From the NCBI GenBank assembly GCA_014529385.2, contig CM043971.1:57354709-57418708 (forward strand): a DNA stretch of 64,000 nucleotides, read 5' to 3'. The position numbers were made by a program, and so were the translations under genes. Below are positions 10,081-22,561 of this stretch, one piece after another; the first letter of the stretch is position 1; every line of letters begins with the position of its first letter. The notes beneath the pieces were generated by a model. It saw nothing but the letters and a program-made list of their open reading frames with translations, did not search any database and was not told where the DNA came from. This DNA comes from Adiantum capillus-veneris (lineage: Eukaryota > Streptophyta > Polypodiopsida > Polypodiales > Pteridaceae).

Positions 10081-11675
10081 ATGGCCGACAATAGTAAAGA
10101 GAGTGAAATTAATGTTGATAACTTTGATTTTGGTAATGAGCAAGCTACTAATGATGCTGGATGCTTGTTAACTATCTTGTTTCTAGGCTTCAACAAGCCA
10201 TGGGCAATCCATCCCTCCAAAGTGAAGTGCAACGGTAGCTTCGTGCTCATGGGATTCTCCAAGCTCCCCACCATGACGAGAGAGCACCTAGGAAGCTTCC
10301 GTGCGAGACTTCCAAAAGAGGTCTCTCTTCGATTCGGAAGAAGAAGAGGATCCATATGAAGGGCTCAGAAATTTGCTCCTTGATAACGCATGTCCTTCTC
10401 AAAGGAGAATTCAAGAGCCTTCACCGAAGGAACGAGAAAGAAGTGAGTCTCCCGCCACCTCGGCGGAGATGGCTCCACGAAGACGGCAGGCTAAACGCTC
10501 TCCATCGCCTCCAAAACGGAGAAGACCATCGCATACTTCTCCACACCATACTTCAAAGAGGGATGACAAAAAGCAAGAGAAGAAAAAGGCTAGAAAGAGG
10601 ACACCCTCTTCTCCATCTTCTTCATCCTCTTCCTCTTATGAAAGTGATGGTGAAGACAACGAAGATCAAGGCAAGAAAAAGGCGAGAAAGAGGTCACCCT
10701 CTTCTCCGTCTTCCTCAAATTCTTCATCTTCTGAAGAAAGTGATGGTGCAACCTTTGAACCATCAAAAAGAAGAGGCCATAGGAAATCATATGCCGCGTG
10801 GAAGAGGTCATCCAAGCTCAAGAAGTTCAAAGAGGGAGGGAAGAACATCTCTTTCCTTACCTACGATGGCACTTTTGGTGCTACGGACAAAGTCTTGGCC
10901 TTTATCCAACAATTCGATGCGGCGTTTGGAGATGAGGGCTTCAAGGAGTCCTCTAAGCTATGCCATGTAGCTAGGCACTTTCAAAAGTTCGCCAAGCAAT
11001 GGTGGTCTAGCCTACGGGCCAACTGTGAAGCTCCATGAACATGGAAAGCTTTAAGAGCTTCCATTATTGAAGCACTTTTTGGCCACCGATGCCAAAGACA
11101 AAGTACTCACCAAATGGAGAAGCTTAAAGCTCTCTCCTTAGGAATCCATTCACAAATATGTAGACAAGTTTTGGGACCTACAACTCAAAGCCACTGTCTT
11201 CAAAAATTTGGATTGTGGAGAGCAAAAGCAACAATTTTGTGCGGGCTTAACTGAAGAAATGGCGGAGTATGTCAACTCCCAAAGGTCATGCACCATATCA
11301 GCGGTTATACACCATACTATGGTGGCCTCTCAAATCAATTTCCAAACGGGGGCTAAAAGAAATTCTAAGCCCACGGAAAACAAGGGTTCCAATGAGCCTA
11401 AGGGGAAGGACAATGTCCAAAAGTCTCCTAAGGGCAACTCCAACAAAGCTAAAGAGAAGGGAGTTTATAAAGGCAAAAATAAACTCTCTCCTGAAGAGCT
11501 TGAGCGTTATCGCAAGGATAACTGTTGTTTCAAGTGTGGCGAGCAAGGGCATGTGTATCGCGCTTGTCCCCAAAGAACACCCGCCATGAACCTCCTAGAG
11601 CTACCTTGGTCGAAACCCAAGAGGAGGAAATTCACCACAAAGAATCTCCTTTATGCCATGCTTGGGGAAAGGTAA
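10081..11675 (+). pseudogene. Gypsy gag (decayed)
   Basis: Starts at ATG 10081. A missing base near 10158, shown by comparison with the tandem copy at 30640, throws the frame. The main frame resumes at about 10301 with two Lys/Arg-Ser-Pro-rich blocks (10490-10740) and a Retrotrans_gag-type capsid segment ('FIQQFDAAFGDEG' and 'FAKQWWSSLR', about 10900-11025), then TGA at 11036. Another frame carries the C terminus with a zinc knuckle, CFKCGEQGHVYRAC, near 11528-11570. Gag forms the particle and packages the RNA. The two SR/KR-rich blocks are near-duplicates of each other, suggesting an internal tandem duplication. Confidence 0.75.
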
Positions 11676-12214
11676 GAGAACATGATGCTTTTATTCTCTT
11701 TGACCCTGGTTCTCCTCACAATCTTATATCTATAGAGTTAGCCACCAAGCTAGGCATACAAGCCTACGAGATGGGAGATGTCCTACCCACAGACAATGCT
11801 TTCAAGGGGCAAGAAGCTTCAGTCACTCCCTTAATCGGGAAATTGAGGCTCTATGTCCAAAGCTATGTGGACAAAGAGGACTTCTTTATCTCTCCTCTCA
11901 AGCATGAGGATGTAATCATAGGGGCACCATGGTCTGATCGCATGGCTGCCAATGTTAAAATCCCTGAAAGGAGAATCTCCTTTAAGTTCAGGGAAAAAGA
12001 TATGTATATAGATGCTAAGGAAATGGGTAACACTATACCCATTGTACATACACAAGCTTTCAACAAGTCAATAAAGAGCTCTATTTCCGTGTACATGATT
12101 TTTGTTAAAGATTCTCAAAATGAACCTAATGTTTTAGCAAAAGAAAATATACACAATCAAAAGGAATTTAGAGTTATCCAATTTTCTCAAGGGGTTTCAA
12201 GATGTCTTTATTGA
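11590..12214 (+). pseudogene. Gypsy aspartic protease region
   Basis: An open frame (its first ATG is at 11525 in the overlapping gag end) carries 'LFDPGSPHNLIS', the plant gypsy retropepsin active-site block, with the catalytic Asp at 11702-11704. Most relatives have D-S/T-G; here Pro replaces the second residue, which probably weakens activity. The downstream segment 'VIIGAPWSDRM' fits the flap to C-terminal region. The frame shifts at about 12195 into the polymerase frame. Confidence 0.7.
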
Positions 12215-13413
12215 CGACATCCCTTGTGAGCTACCTCCTAAACGAGGCAATGATGACCATGCAATTGAATTTCTTCCAGGAAGTTCACCGCCTAACAAGC
12301 CTCCTTATAGAGTTTCTCAAGCTCAACAAGAGGAGATTATGCGGCAAGTGCATGATTTAGTTGAGAAGGGCATGGTTAGGCCTAGCTCATCTCCATTTTG
12401 TTCTCCTGTGCTACTAGTGCAAAAGAAAAACGGCACATATCGTATGTGTGTTGACTATAGAGCACTAAATAGGATCACTATCAAGAATAGGTTTCCCATT
12501 TCACGGGTAGAAGACCTATTTGATAAGCTACAAGGGTCCACCTACTTTAGTAAGATTGACCTAAAAAGTGGCTATCATCAAATAAGGATAGTTGATCAAG
12601 ACATTGTAAAGACCGCATTTCGCACCACATTTGGTCTTTACGAATACATTGTCATGCCTTTTGGCTTGACCAATGCACCAGCCACATTCAACCGCTTGAT
12701 GGAGAAGCTATTCAGGCCTCACCGAACCTTTACTGGAGTGTTCATTGATGATATCATCATCTACTCTAATTTATTAGACGAACACAAGCAACACCTCCAA
12801 GTAATATTTCAAGTTCTAAGAGAGAATAAACTCAATGTTAATCGAAAGAAAAGTGAATTTTTCTTGCAAGAGATTCAGTATTTAGGTCACATTATCTCTC
12901 AAGATGGCATCCAAATGGATCCATCAAAGTTAGAGGTAATAAAAGGATGGCCTAAACCAAGGAATCTTTACGAGTTAAGAAGCTTTATAGGTATGTGCGC
13001 ATACTATAGACGCTTCATAGAAAAGTTCTCACTAATAGCAGGACCATTACATGACCTAACAAAGAAAAACGTTAGGTACACATGGTCTGCCAAGGAGAAC
13101 AATGCTTTCGAAAATCTTAAAGAAAACATTATCTCTCAACCTGTGCTTACACTACCGGATCTCTCAAAGCCATTTGAGGTCCAATGTGACGCTTGTGTTG
13201 ATATTGCCTTGGAGCTGTTTTTCTTCAAGAAGGGCACGCTATAGGCTATCAAAGTTGAAGGCTCGACCCTATTGAGCAAGCTCTAGGCATATATGAAAAG
13301 GAACTCCTTGCAGTTCATGGAAGCACTATTTATTGGGGACTCCTTTCATTCTGCGAACGAATCACCAAAGTCTTAAGTACTTCATGACGTAGACCAAGCT
13401 CTCCGACAAACAA
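12197..13413 (+). pseudogene. Gypsy reverse transcriptase and damaged RNase H
   Basis: A continuous frame from about 12197 to the TAG at 13242-13244 holds the linker 'PPYRVSQAQQEEI', then all reverse transcriptase blocks: 'KKNGTYRMCVDYRALN', 'STYFSKIDLKSGYHQI', 'MPFGLTNAPATF' and the catalytic 'FIDD' at 12741-12752. The connection domain to RNase H follows ('WSAKENNAFENLK', 'KPFEVQCDACVDIA'). The RNase H core at 13200-13413 has stops and a frameshift. The enzyme would copy element RNA to DNA and degrade the template. Confidence 0.85.
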
Positions 13414-15006
13414 ATGAGGTGGGCAAATTTCCTTTCGAAATTTCATTTTCATATTGCTCACATTGCTGGCAAGCATAATCAAGTAGCCGATGCACTCTCA
13501 AGACAGCCGAGAGTTAATGCGGTTTCCATAGCAACTCACAATGATCTATCTTCTATGATAGAAGAGTATGCTATTGATCTTGATTTTAGAGATGTGATTT
13601 CAGCCCTTGCACTAGGGAAGAAAGAGGAACCATTTACTTTACAAGATGGTTATCTTCTCTACGGCAATAGACTATGCGTTACTAGCTCACTAAGTGAGAA
13701 AGTAATGTATGAATCTTGTGCTCCTCCTTATGCAGGGCATAGAGGGATTTAGTCTACCCTAAAGGGGATTGAAACATATTTCTATTGGCCTACCATGAAA
13801 GCAAACATACAAGAGTATGTTTCTAAATGTGTGGTATGTCAAAAGACGAAGTTTGATAGAGGGAAGCAACTTGGATTGCTTCAACCTTTGCCAATCCCTA
13901 ATTCACCATGGGAGAGCATATCCATGGATTTTATCTTTGGATTGCCTAAGTCTATCCATGGGAATACGGGAATATGGACGATAGTAGACAGGTTCAATAA
14001 ACAAACTCATTTTATACCTGTCAAAAAGACTATCAAAGCCCATCAAATGGCAACCCTCTTCATTTCACAAATCTTCTAGTACCATGGCTTGCCAATGTCC
14101 ATAGTGTCGGATAGAGATCCTAGAATGACTAGTAATTTCTAGAAGGGTCTCTTTGAGAATTTAGGAACAAGGCTAAATTTCTCTTCGGCCTATCACCCGC
14201 AAACCGATGGCCAAAGTGAAATAGCTAACCTAACAATTCTCGATCTATTAAAAGCCTATGTAACGGAAGTAGATCAAAGATCCCAGTGGGAGAAGTACTT
14301 ACCCTTAGTGGAGTATGCCTACAATAACCCTGTACATACTTCCACGGGAAAAGCACCTTTTGAGGTAATTGAGGGAAGATCAAAAATTCCCTTGCTACTT
14401 AAGGTACACGGGAAGATCTTCCCTGCAGATGAGTATAGCCGAGACCTACAAGAATCTTTCCAAAAGATTAAGGATGCTATCTCTATCTCACAGCAAAGGC
14501 AAAAGGTTGCTGCTGACAAGCACAGAAGAGCCAAAGCCTTTAAAGAAAATGATAGGGTCTTATTAAAATTTCACAAGGCTCGATTAAGGCACACGATAGG
14601 CAAGAATCCTACGGGACACCAGAAGTACTATGCTAAGTTAGCAAAAAGGTACTAAGGTCCCTTCCAGATTCTTAGGCCAATCAATGAGATGGCCTATCAA
14701 CTCAAGTTGCCCAGTCATTGGCTCATACACAATGCTTTCCATGTGAGCCTACTAAAGCCTTACAAAGGAGAGCCACCTCAAGAACCAACTATTGAAGACC
14801 CACCGGAGATCGACGACCAAGAAGAGGTGCTGCAACCTGAGTCCATTCTCCCACATGAAGACAAGGTACTAAGAGGTGGTAAGACTATCAAACGATATCT
14901 TATTAAGTTTAAGAATTATCCTTTTGAAGATGTTAGATGGATGCAAGGCATACAATTAAAGGATAACCTAAACCTTGTCAATGCTTACAATGCTTCCCTA
15001 GAGTAA
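13390..15006 (+). pseudogene. Gypsy RNase H tail, integrase and chromodomain-like end
   Basis: One frame from about 13390 to the TAA at 15004 is broken only by point stops: TAG at 13750, TAG at 14077, TAG at 14140 and TAA at 14653. It contains the end of RNase H ('HIAGKHNQVADALSR'), the integrase zinc finger ('CVVCQKTK', about 13830), core Asp segments ('SMDFIFGLP', 'VSDRDPRMTSNF') and 'HPQTDGQSE'. The C terminus ('RYLIKFKNYPFEDVRWM', about 14890-14945) resembles the chromodomain of chromovirus integrases. Single-base stops with the frame kept indicate fairly recent decay. Confidence 0.85.
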
Positions 15007-15359
15007 GCAAATGTACAAATGTTTAAAATGAACAAAGTTTCTATCTTATAAGACTCTCTTTTTCTTTATTGTGCACAAAAATGAAGTAGTATGCATGCTT
15101 AGATCAAGTTTGCGGAGACGACGTCTCCCGAACACCAAGTAGAGCTTGTCACTCTACTATGGAAGACTGATATGACTAATGTGCAGACATGATTGCAGTA
15201 GCTTAGGCTCTCAAGCGCCAAATGGACTAGTCATCCATTCTGGAACGATGTCATAGGGTAACATAGGGATCCTCTACCCGCTACGAAAAGGACTAATGAA
15301 TATGCTTTATCTTCTCTACCCCATACTCGAGGACGACTATGATTTCAAGAGAGAGATAA
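15007..15359 (+). other. Non-coding tail and polypurine tract of the gypsy element
   Basis: About 350 bases follow the last stop. The end 'caagagagagataa' just before 15360 is a likely plus-strand primer tract. No gene is seen. Confidence 0.6.
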
Positions 15360-16582
15360 TGTCATAATAATCAATATCTAATTCTCCTAAATGATGTTAA
15401 ACTGATCATTTAATATGGGGAAGTGCCAAGGGAGAAAAAGCTAGAATATTGGTTAAGCTAGCAGACCAGCCATAGTAGGGATCCAAAGGAGGCAAAATAG
15501 GGATCCAATGGGGGGGCCATCTGCAAAAGAACTACGTGAAACAATGGGCTCAAAAGACCCTAAGGTTTAGCCCATTAAGACTTCCAAAATGCTAAGGTTC
15601 CAAAATTCAAAGGTTGTGTCCAAAGGTCAAACATTAGGGGAATTGGATGCTTTGAGTGTGTCCCAGAAAGTCTTTGTCAAGCCCTACATAGGAGGGGGCG
15701 AGCCCAAGAAGTAGGGGATGAGAGAGAAACACCCACACTTACTCACAAGCTTTATTTGTACACGGGGAAAGAGAGACACATGTCAGCTCCCTAGGCCAGA
15801 TGCCCACAAGGTGTGGTCAAATCCTATTGGATGGCCATGGAGGTGGACCAATGAGAATTAGGATAGAGAAAATCTAGTTTAATTAATTTAAAAACACTTA
15901 ATAAAAGAACCAATCAGAATTAAGCTCTCTAGAAGACAATTGGACAGTCTCCCAAGGGGACCAATGAGCATTCAACAGCCCAATGGCTTGCCTGATTCCT
16001 ATTGGCCAAGAGGAAAAGGGGTCCAATGAGAGTTTAGTTGCACTTATTAATTACCTAAAGCTCTCACAAAAGGGGAAAGGGGGACACATGTCAGAAGGCT
16101 ATCACTTATGCTGCTTAATTTCCATCGGCTGAGGCTGGGGAGGTCCAATAGGGCTGTACCATTAGTAATTAGCAAGGAAGGTCGACCAAGAGAGAGAGGG
16201 GGTTGATTTTTGCAAGGCAATATCACACACACACTCACTCAATCTCATGTGTGAAGAAAAGAAGACTCTCTCTCCTTCTCAAGCTTTAATGGAAAGCTTA
16301 CCACCTACTCCAAGCTTGTGAGAAGGGAAGCCTACAACAACAACTCTTTGTGATGCAAATCCAACCAATAGCCAAGCTTCAATGCATGCTCATCTCCTCT
16401 ACCATGCTAATTACTAATCTAAGCTATGCTAATATGAGTGATTATGTGAGGAGATGTACATCTTTCTCGTAAGAATACTCCTTCTTCCTCTCAATCTACT
16501 CTCATACCCCGCTAGCTCTCACCATCTTCGAAGGCGTGTGAGGTCTAGGGTGAGACTGTGCGGGAATTGATGTTGTGTTTGA
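15360..16582 (+). repeat. 3' LTR of gypsy element, piece 1
   Basis: Matches 8097-9317 of the 5' LTR almost base for base, then breaks at TTTGA (16578-16582), the left target duplication of the copia element. Confidence 0.9.
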
Positions 16583-16801
16583 TGAAGTCGCGGAGCGGAG
16601 CGTGGGTCGACTCTCTCTCACACACACACACACAGTGAGCTTACACAGTACAGTACGCAGAGAACTGTTAGAAGGGTTATCTCCTAATTCCTTAGTATTC
16701 ACAAAGTATAAGTTAGTATATACAAAGAGTTAGAGGGAAGTGAGTTAAGCGGGCGGCCAGCCATATCCGCATAAGAGGCCACTTGGGCTTTAATCCCAAC
16801 A
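16583..16801 (-). repeat. 3' LTR of the copia element
   Basis: 219 bp, TGAAGTCGCGG to CCCAACA on the plus strand. The adjoining plus-strand 'acctcccactt' (16802-16812) is the complement of the purine tract AAGTGGGAGGT. Confidence 0.95.
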
Positions 16802-16885
16802 ACCTCCCACTTAAAGTCCAATGTGGCACTTTAAGTAACCGTAAATCTATGAACATAAATGTACAAAGATTTACATGGCTGCCAT

Positions 16886-19800
16886 CTATCCAATGCCCAA
16901 TAACTCACGACAATGCACAAAGCCCTCTCCTGGAAGTCCCTTTGTGAGTAGATCAGCAGGATTGTCCTTGGTGTGGATCTTCAGCAGTTGTATCTGCTTG
17001 TCTTCAAGTACTCCCTAATGAAGTGATATTTGACATCAATATGCTTAGTCTTCGAATGGAACACTGGATTCTTTGCCAATTGTATAGCACTTTGACTATC
17101 ACAATATAACTCTGGCATATCTGCATTGATTCCCAAGTCTGCTACCAATCTACCAAGCCAAATAGCTTCTTTGCATGCCTCATTTGCTGCAACATACTCA
17201 GCTTCTGTAGTAGACTGCGTAACACAATCTTGTAATCGAGATCGCCATGATATGGCACCTCCAGCCAATGTAAAGACATAGCCTGATGTAGATCTCCTCT
17301 TATCCAAGTCTCCTGCATAATCTGAGTCAGTGTATCCTCTGACACTCAAATCATGACTACCATAGCATATGCGCATACTCTTTGTATGTTTTAAGTATCT
17401 CATGATACCTTTCACTGCCTCCCAATGTTTCTTGCCGGGATTTGACATATATCTGCTAACCACTCCCACTGCAAATGCAATATCCGGACGTGTAGCAATC
17501 ATTGCATGCATCAAACTACCCACTGCAGACGCATATGGAATCTTATCCATTTCAGCCTTTTCTTCCTCAGACACAGGACAATCTTGTTTGCTAAGTTTCA
17601 CATATGGTGGCAATGGAACACTCAATGCCTTTCCCTTCTCCATATTGAAACGTTGCAAAACCTTGTCAATATACTCTGTTTGAGATAACCAAATCAACTT
17701 CTTTGATCTGTCTCTCTCAATGCGCATACCAAGTATATGACTTGCCTCACCCATGTCTTTCATGTCAAACGATTTTGCCATCTTTGACTTCAAAGCTGAA
17801 ATTTCTTCCAAGTGTTTGCCAGCAATCAACATGTCATCCACATACAAAATAAGGATCGGCCAACTGCCATCCTTAGCCTTCTTTGTATATAGACAGTGAT
17901 CAAACTCACTACGTTTGTAGCCTTGAGAAAGCATAAACTGGTGGAACTTATGGTACCATGCCCTCGGTGATTGTTTTAAGCCATAAAGACTCTTTAACAA
18001 CTGGCATACCAAATGTTCCATGCCTTTCTCAACAAACCCTTCTGACTGCTGCATGTAAATTTCCACATCTAAATCACCATGCAAGAACGCTGTCTTGACA
18101 TCCATTTGGTGCAACACCAAATCCAATATAGCAACCAATGCAAGAAAGCATCTCAATGTAGTCATCTTGACCACTGGAGAGAAGACTTCATCAAAGTCAA
18201 TGCCTTGTTCTTGCTTAAAGCCCTTGGCAACAAGCCTTGCTTTGTACTTTGGCTGACTATCATGAGCGGTGATCTTATACCTGTAAACCCATTTACAAGG
18301 TAGAGCCTTTTTGCCCTGTGGTAATTTAACCAACTTCCATGTCTGGTTTTTATGCAGAGCTGTCATCTCTGACTGCATGGCCAACTGCCATTTTTTCGAG
18401 TCAACCATTTGTAATGCTTCCTTGTAACAAGATGGTTCTCCGCAATCTGTGAGCATGACATAATTTAAAGATGGCACATAACGATCAGGTGGTTTGGAGA
18501 CACGCTCAGAACGTCTCACCACAACTGATTCTGCCTCTCTAGCCACTATAGGCTGTTCCTGAGCCTGACCATGCTGTCTTGATGTGCTAGCACTAGGTCC
18601 ATCTTCCCTGAAGACAACTCTTCTGATCTCCTCTGTCTTCTTTGGCTTAGCATGAAACTTGGCTTCATTGAAATGCACATCATTGCTACGAATAAGCTTT
18701 CTGGACTCAGGATCCCAAAGCCGGTAACCCATCTCGCCCGATTCGCCATAGCCAAGAAATATACACTTCTTGCTCTTTGGTTCTAGCTTATTTTTGAACT
18801 CCTTAGGAATATGGCTATAAGCTTCACAACCAAAGACTCTGAGATGCTTATACGAAGGTGCCTTGCCTGTCCATAGCATCTCGGCCACTGCACTCTTATC
18901 CAGAACCCTACTAGGAGACCTGTTGATCAAATGGACTGCTGTAGCCACTGCTTCCGCCCAAAATCCATCAGGCAACTCAGCATTTGACAACATGCTTCTG
19001 ACCTTCTCTTGTATGGTCCTATTCATACGTTCTGCAACCCCATTCTGTGAAGGATTATATGGTGCAGTAAGTTCCCGCTTAATCCCTTTTGTTTCACAAA
19101 AGTCTTGAAAAGCTTTGGAAACGTACTCTCCACCATTGTCAGTTCTCAAGCACTTCAGCTTCTGACCACTTTGATTCTCCACCAGCTGCAAGAATGTCTT
19201 AAAGACCTTGAGCACCTCATCCTTGTGCTTCAAGAAGTAAACCCATACTTTGCGAGAATAGTCATCTATGAATGTACAAAAGTACGATGCTCCCCCTAGT
19301 GACAAACTAGGCATTGGTCCGCATCGATCACTGTGTACAAGAGCTAACCGTTCGTCCCTACGATTCCTCTTTGATCTGTGCGGTTCCTGTGTTTGCTTAC
19401 CATAAACACAATGCTCACAAAACTCGAAATCTTGAAATGAAAAGCCAGGCAAATAACCATAATGAAAAAGTATTTTCATTCCTCTTTTTGACATATGTCC
19501 CAACCTACGATGCCACAATGACACACTTGGCTGCTCAATCACATTAATTACATGGTTTTTAACCTCTGAAACATGTAAAGTGTACAGAGTTCCTGACTTG
19601 CTGCCATGTGCTACAGTCATCGAACCTTTGGAGATCTTCCAAGCGCTGTTCCCAAAAACTGTCACATAACCCGCATCATCCAACTTCCCTGTACTAATCA
19701 AGCTCTTTCGGATTGTTGGAACATGTCTGACATTCTTGAGCCATAAAGAAGAGCCATTCTGAAACTTCAACTGCACATCTCCCACTCCAAGTATGTCACA

Positions 19801-20859
19801 AACCTGCTCATTGCCAAGTCTGACATAATCTTTAGTAGCCACATATGATGTAAACCACTCTTTGTGCGGAGAAACATGTAAAGATGCCCCTGAGTCGATA
19901 ATCCAATCACTCATAGCATGTTTATCCTCTGCAGTCAAGAAAATAGAATCAAGATTGCTTGTAAGGAAGATGTCACCAGCTGCTATACTAGAATCACTGT
20001 CTGAACCAGATCCTGTGACATTCACCTCTTCAATCTTCACTGAACTTTTCTTTTCATCTTGCTCAGAACTCTTTGTTTTTCCTTTTTCTTGTTTCCACTT
20101 CGTACAGTTTCACTTCATGTGACCCTTCTTGACACAATGGTAGCATTCTATGTCATCCTTTGACTTCGAATCACGAGACTTACTTCGGTTTTGTGCCTTC
20201 TTACCCTTCTTCTCTTTAAACTGTCGTCTCCCTCGAACGACCAAAGCACTATTGCCTTTGCCTTTGTCAATGTTCTTCCTGTTCACTTCCTTTGTGAGCA
20301 AGCTGCCTTCTACATTGGCACTTGTAAGACCTTCTGGCGCGACAGAATTACTTAACGCTGTACGAAAAGTATCCCAACTGTCTGGCAAAGTGATTAAGAG
20401 AAATATAGCCTTCACTGAATCTGGAAAGACTATCTCCTGTGCTGTTAACTAGCTGAAAATTGTGTGAAATTCATTCAGATGATTTGACATGGCTGTCCCT
20501 TCCTTCATCTTCAAATCCACCAATTTCTTGAGCCAGTAAATCTGAGAAGCAGCACTTTGTTTCTCGTACATACCACATAGCTTTTGCCATACGCCATACG
20601 CTGTAGTCTCTTCTGCTACGTTGAAGTAAACATTTTCTGCCAGTGTCAGCATGATTGTGGAACAAGCTAACTCGTCAAGCTCTTCCCACTCATCTTCAGC
20701 CATACCTTCTGGTCTCTCCCCTTTGAGCTTCAGTGGCTTAACTTGTTTTTTCTGCACCAAAACCTGCCAAATCTGCTTCTTCCAGAATGGAAAGTTTGTG
20801 CCATCCAGCTTCTTTATGTTGTAAAGAGTCTCACTTTGAGAAGATGCCATATCTGCCAA
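16886..20859 (-). pseudogene. Copia gag-pol polyprotein with two stops and one frameshift
   Basis: One frame runs from ATG at 20859 to about 17005, broken by TAG at 20449-20451 and TGA at 20110-20112. Gag has the UBN2 motif 'KLDGTNFPFWKKQI'. The zinc knuckle begins CYHCVKKGHMK, and the TGA falls just before its last Cys. Then come protease ('WIIDSGASLHVSPH', Asp at 19894-19896), integrase ('WHRRLGHMS', 'FIDDYSRKVWVY', 'RTDNGGEY', 'NPSQNGVAERMNRTI'), reverse transcriptase ('VKTAFLHGDL', YVDD at 17833-17844) and RNase H ('TDSDYAGD', 'TEAEYVA', 'YCDSQSAIQLAK'). A one-base loss near 17003 shifts the frame. The shifted frame reads 'KIHTKDNPADLLTKGLPG' and would stop at 16886. All catalytic residues I can see are present. 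Confidence 0.9.
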
Positions 20860-21888
20860 ACTGTTTACTCCTGAGAAAAATCCGGCAGAGTTTCCCCTGT
20901 AAACTGGCCTCTGTACACAGTAAACAAGCTGAACACCTCTCCTCAGGAACTGTCAATATTTTGAAAATTTTTGACAGAGTCTCCCCTGTAAACTGAGCTC
21001 TGGGAATCAAAAGATAGCTCAAAAAACAATCATAAATAACTGACCAGTGACAAATCTAAAAAATCTCTGTAATATGCTGTCCTGTAAGCATACACTGTCT
21101 CCTCTCTGGGCGATGACAAAACATGTATCTGTCTCAAGACTGAACCCTGAACAATGCCTCAACGGCCTGACGCATAAGATGCAATCCACTGTCTACACAA
21201 AGTCATACATCCTAAGGGATAAAAGTCGGCGAAGAGGATGCGTGTAGAGGGGAACTCCAGCAACCTAATCCACCTCACACTGGGTAACCCAGCCCCCAGT
21301 GCTTGGCTTCAAAAAAACCTCACACACGACCCTCTCAGATGGCTCAGCAAACTGCCCAGAACTAGCATACATCCTATAATAGACCAATCACTGTCCTATG
21401 ACCGTTGTGGCGGTCTGTCTGCTAGCGTGACTCACAACTAGAAGACCCACAATCACAGTACATCAATCTGCAATACATGCCAGTGGTGTCAAGCCGTCGT
21501 ATGGCCACACCTCCCCTGGAACCTGGCAAGCACAAGAAGTAACAATGCAAACTGCAATATATATATCTGATGATATATATGTGTACCTGGTCTATAGATG
21601 ATGCTTTGAAGACTAATGAGTGATGTATGTCGATGCCGCTATTGATGTCGGCCACCTCCTGCTTGCCAATCTACACAAGACGGATTTCTTTGCGGCTGAA
21701 ATCTATCTTCTGCTGTAGTGCTCAAAACGAAATTCTGAGGGCATAAACGGCTTCGAAAGGGGGGTAAAACCCTAGGTCACCTACTGGAAACGCTCCCGGA
21801 ACGCCGAGTGTGAATTTTCGAACTCCGGATCCAGAATCTGCCGGAAAAGTGCGCGCGCGCGTGATTGCGCAAAACCGCACTGAACCAA
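20860..21888 (-). other. Copia untranslated leader
   Basis: About 1 kb between the primer site and the gag start, without a gene. It holds an AT-rich 'atatatat' patch at 21559-21590 and a GC-alternating run at 21852-21860. Confidence 0.6.
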
Positions 21889-21889
21889 G

Positions 21890-21901
21890 GCTCTGATACC
21901 A
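21890..21901 (-). other. Primer binding site (initiator tRNA-Met), minus strand
   Basis: Plus-strand GCTCTGATACCA reads TGGTATCAGAGC on the minus strand, an exact tRNA-Met site, two bases inside the LTR that starts at 21904. Confidence 0.95.
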
Positions 21902-21903
21902 AT

Positions 21904-22120
21904 TGAAGTCGCGGAGTGGAGCGTGGGTCGACTCTCTCACATACACACACACAGTGAGCTTACACAGTACAGTACGCAGAGAACTGTTAGAAGGGTTATC
22001 TCCTAATTCCTTAGTATTCACAAAGTATAAGTTAGTATATACAAAGAGTTAGAGGGAAGTGAGTTAGGCGGGCGGCCAACCATATCCGCATAAGAGGCCA
22101 CTTGGGCTTTAATCCCAACA
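21904..22120 (-). repeat. 5' LTR of the copia element
   Basis: 217 bp, nearly identical to 16583-16801. It carries the element promoter on the minus strand. Confidence 0.95.
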
Positions 22121-22267
22121 TTTGATAAGTGTTTTGCTTAGTGCATGAAGTTTCCATCTTCATTGCACTAGCTAGTATTGAAGGAACACAATGAATTGTA
22201 TTGTAAAATGTCTCTCTTGATGGGAGAAACCATAATACAAAGCCTTTTGGAGGGGGGACCGGCTCCA
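22121..22267 (+). repeat. 3' LTR of gypsy element, piece 2
   Basis: Continues the LTR from the copia insertion (TTTGATAAG) to the CACTA insertion. It ends with CCA at 22265-22267, the left CACTA target duplication. Confidence 0.95.
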
Positions 22268-22304
22268 CACTACAAGAGGTTGTGTGCTCTTGTGATGCTC
22301 TTAG

Positions 22305-22520
22305 CGACGGAAATACACTGGGTTTTTATAACCCCCGGCGTCGCTATAACCGTCGCTAAAAGCGTCGCTACGAGAGCGTCGCTATCTGCGTCGCTATAGG
22401 CGTCGCTATATAGCGACGCCTATAGCGACGCAGATAGCGACGCTCTCACAGAAGAGTATAGCGACGCATATAGCGACGCTACAGAGCCATAAATAGCGTT
22501 GCTTATAGCGACGCCTGAGA
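22305..22520. repeat. CACTA subterminal repeats, left end
   Basis: Many copies of CGTCGCTA occur first in one orientation and then, after 22410, as TAGCGACG in the other. Positions 22372-22447 form a perfect 76-bp palindrome (two 38-base arms, no spacer). TNPA-type proteins bind such subterminal repeats in En/Spm. Confidence 0.95.
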
Positions 22521-22532
22521 GAATATTTTTTT

Positions 22533-22561
22533 GGTGGCAGGGCATTGAATGCCCTGCCACC
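22533..22561. repeat. 14-bp inverted repeat with one-base centre
   Basis: GGTGGCAGGGCATT is followed by G and its exact reverse complement, just inside the left subterminal repeat block. It lies beyond the TNPA-like gene in transcription order, so it could form a hairpin in the transcript 3' end. Confidence 0.9.

Larger units (their letters stand above)
16583..22120 (-). mobile_element. Young Ty1/copia element (Tork/Tnt1-like), 5.5 kb
   Basis: Starts TG and ends CA, flanked by TTTGA at 16578-16582 and 22121-22125. Excising it with one TTTGA restores the gypsy LTR. LTRs lie at 16583-16801 and 21904-22120 and differ, by eye, at about four bases plus a 2-bp indel, so insertion was recent. On the minus strand the order is LTR, primer site, roughly 1-kb leader, gag-pol in one frame, purine tract, LTR. 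The integrase-before-RT order is copia. Sequence style (gag of the UBN2 type, 'KWVYRYK', 'YVDDMLIAG') resembles the Tnt1/Tork lineage. Confidence 0.95.
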
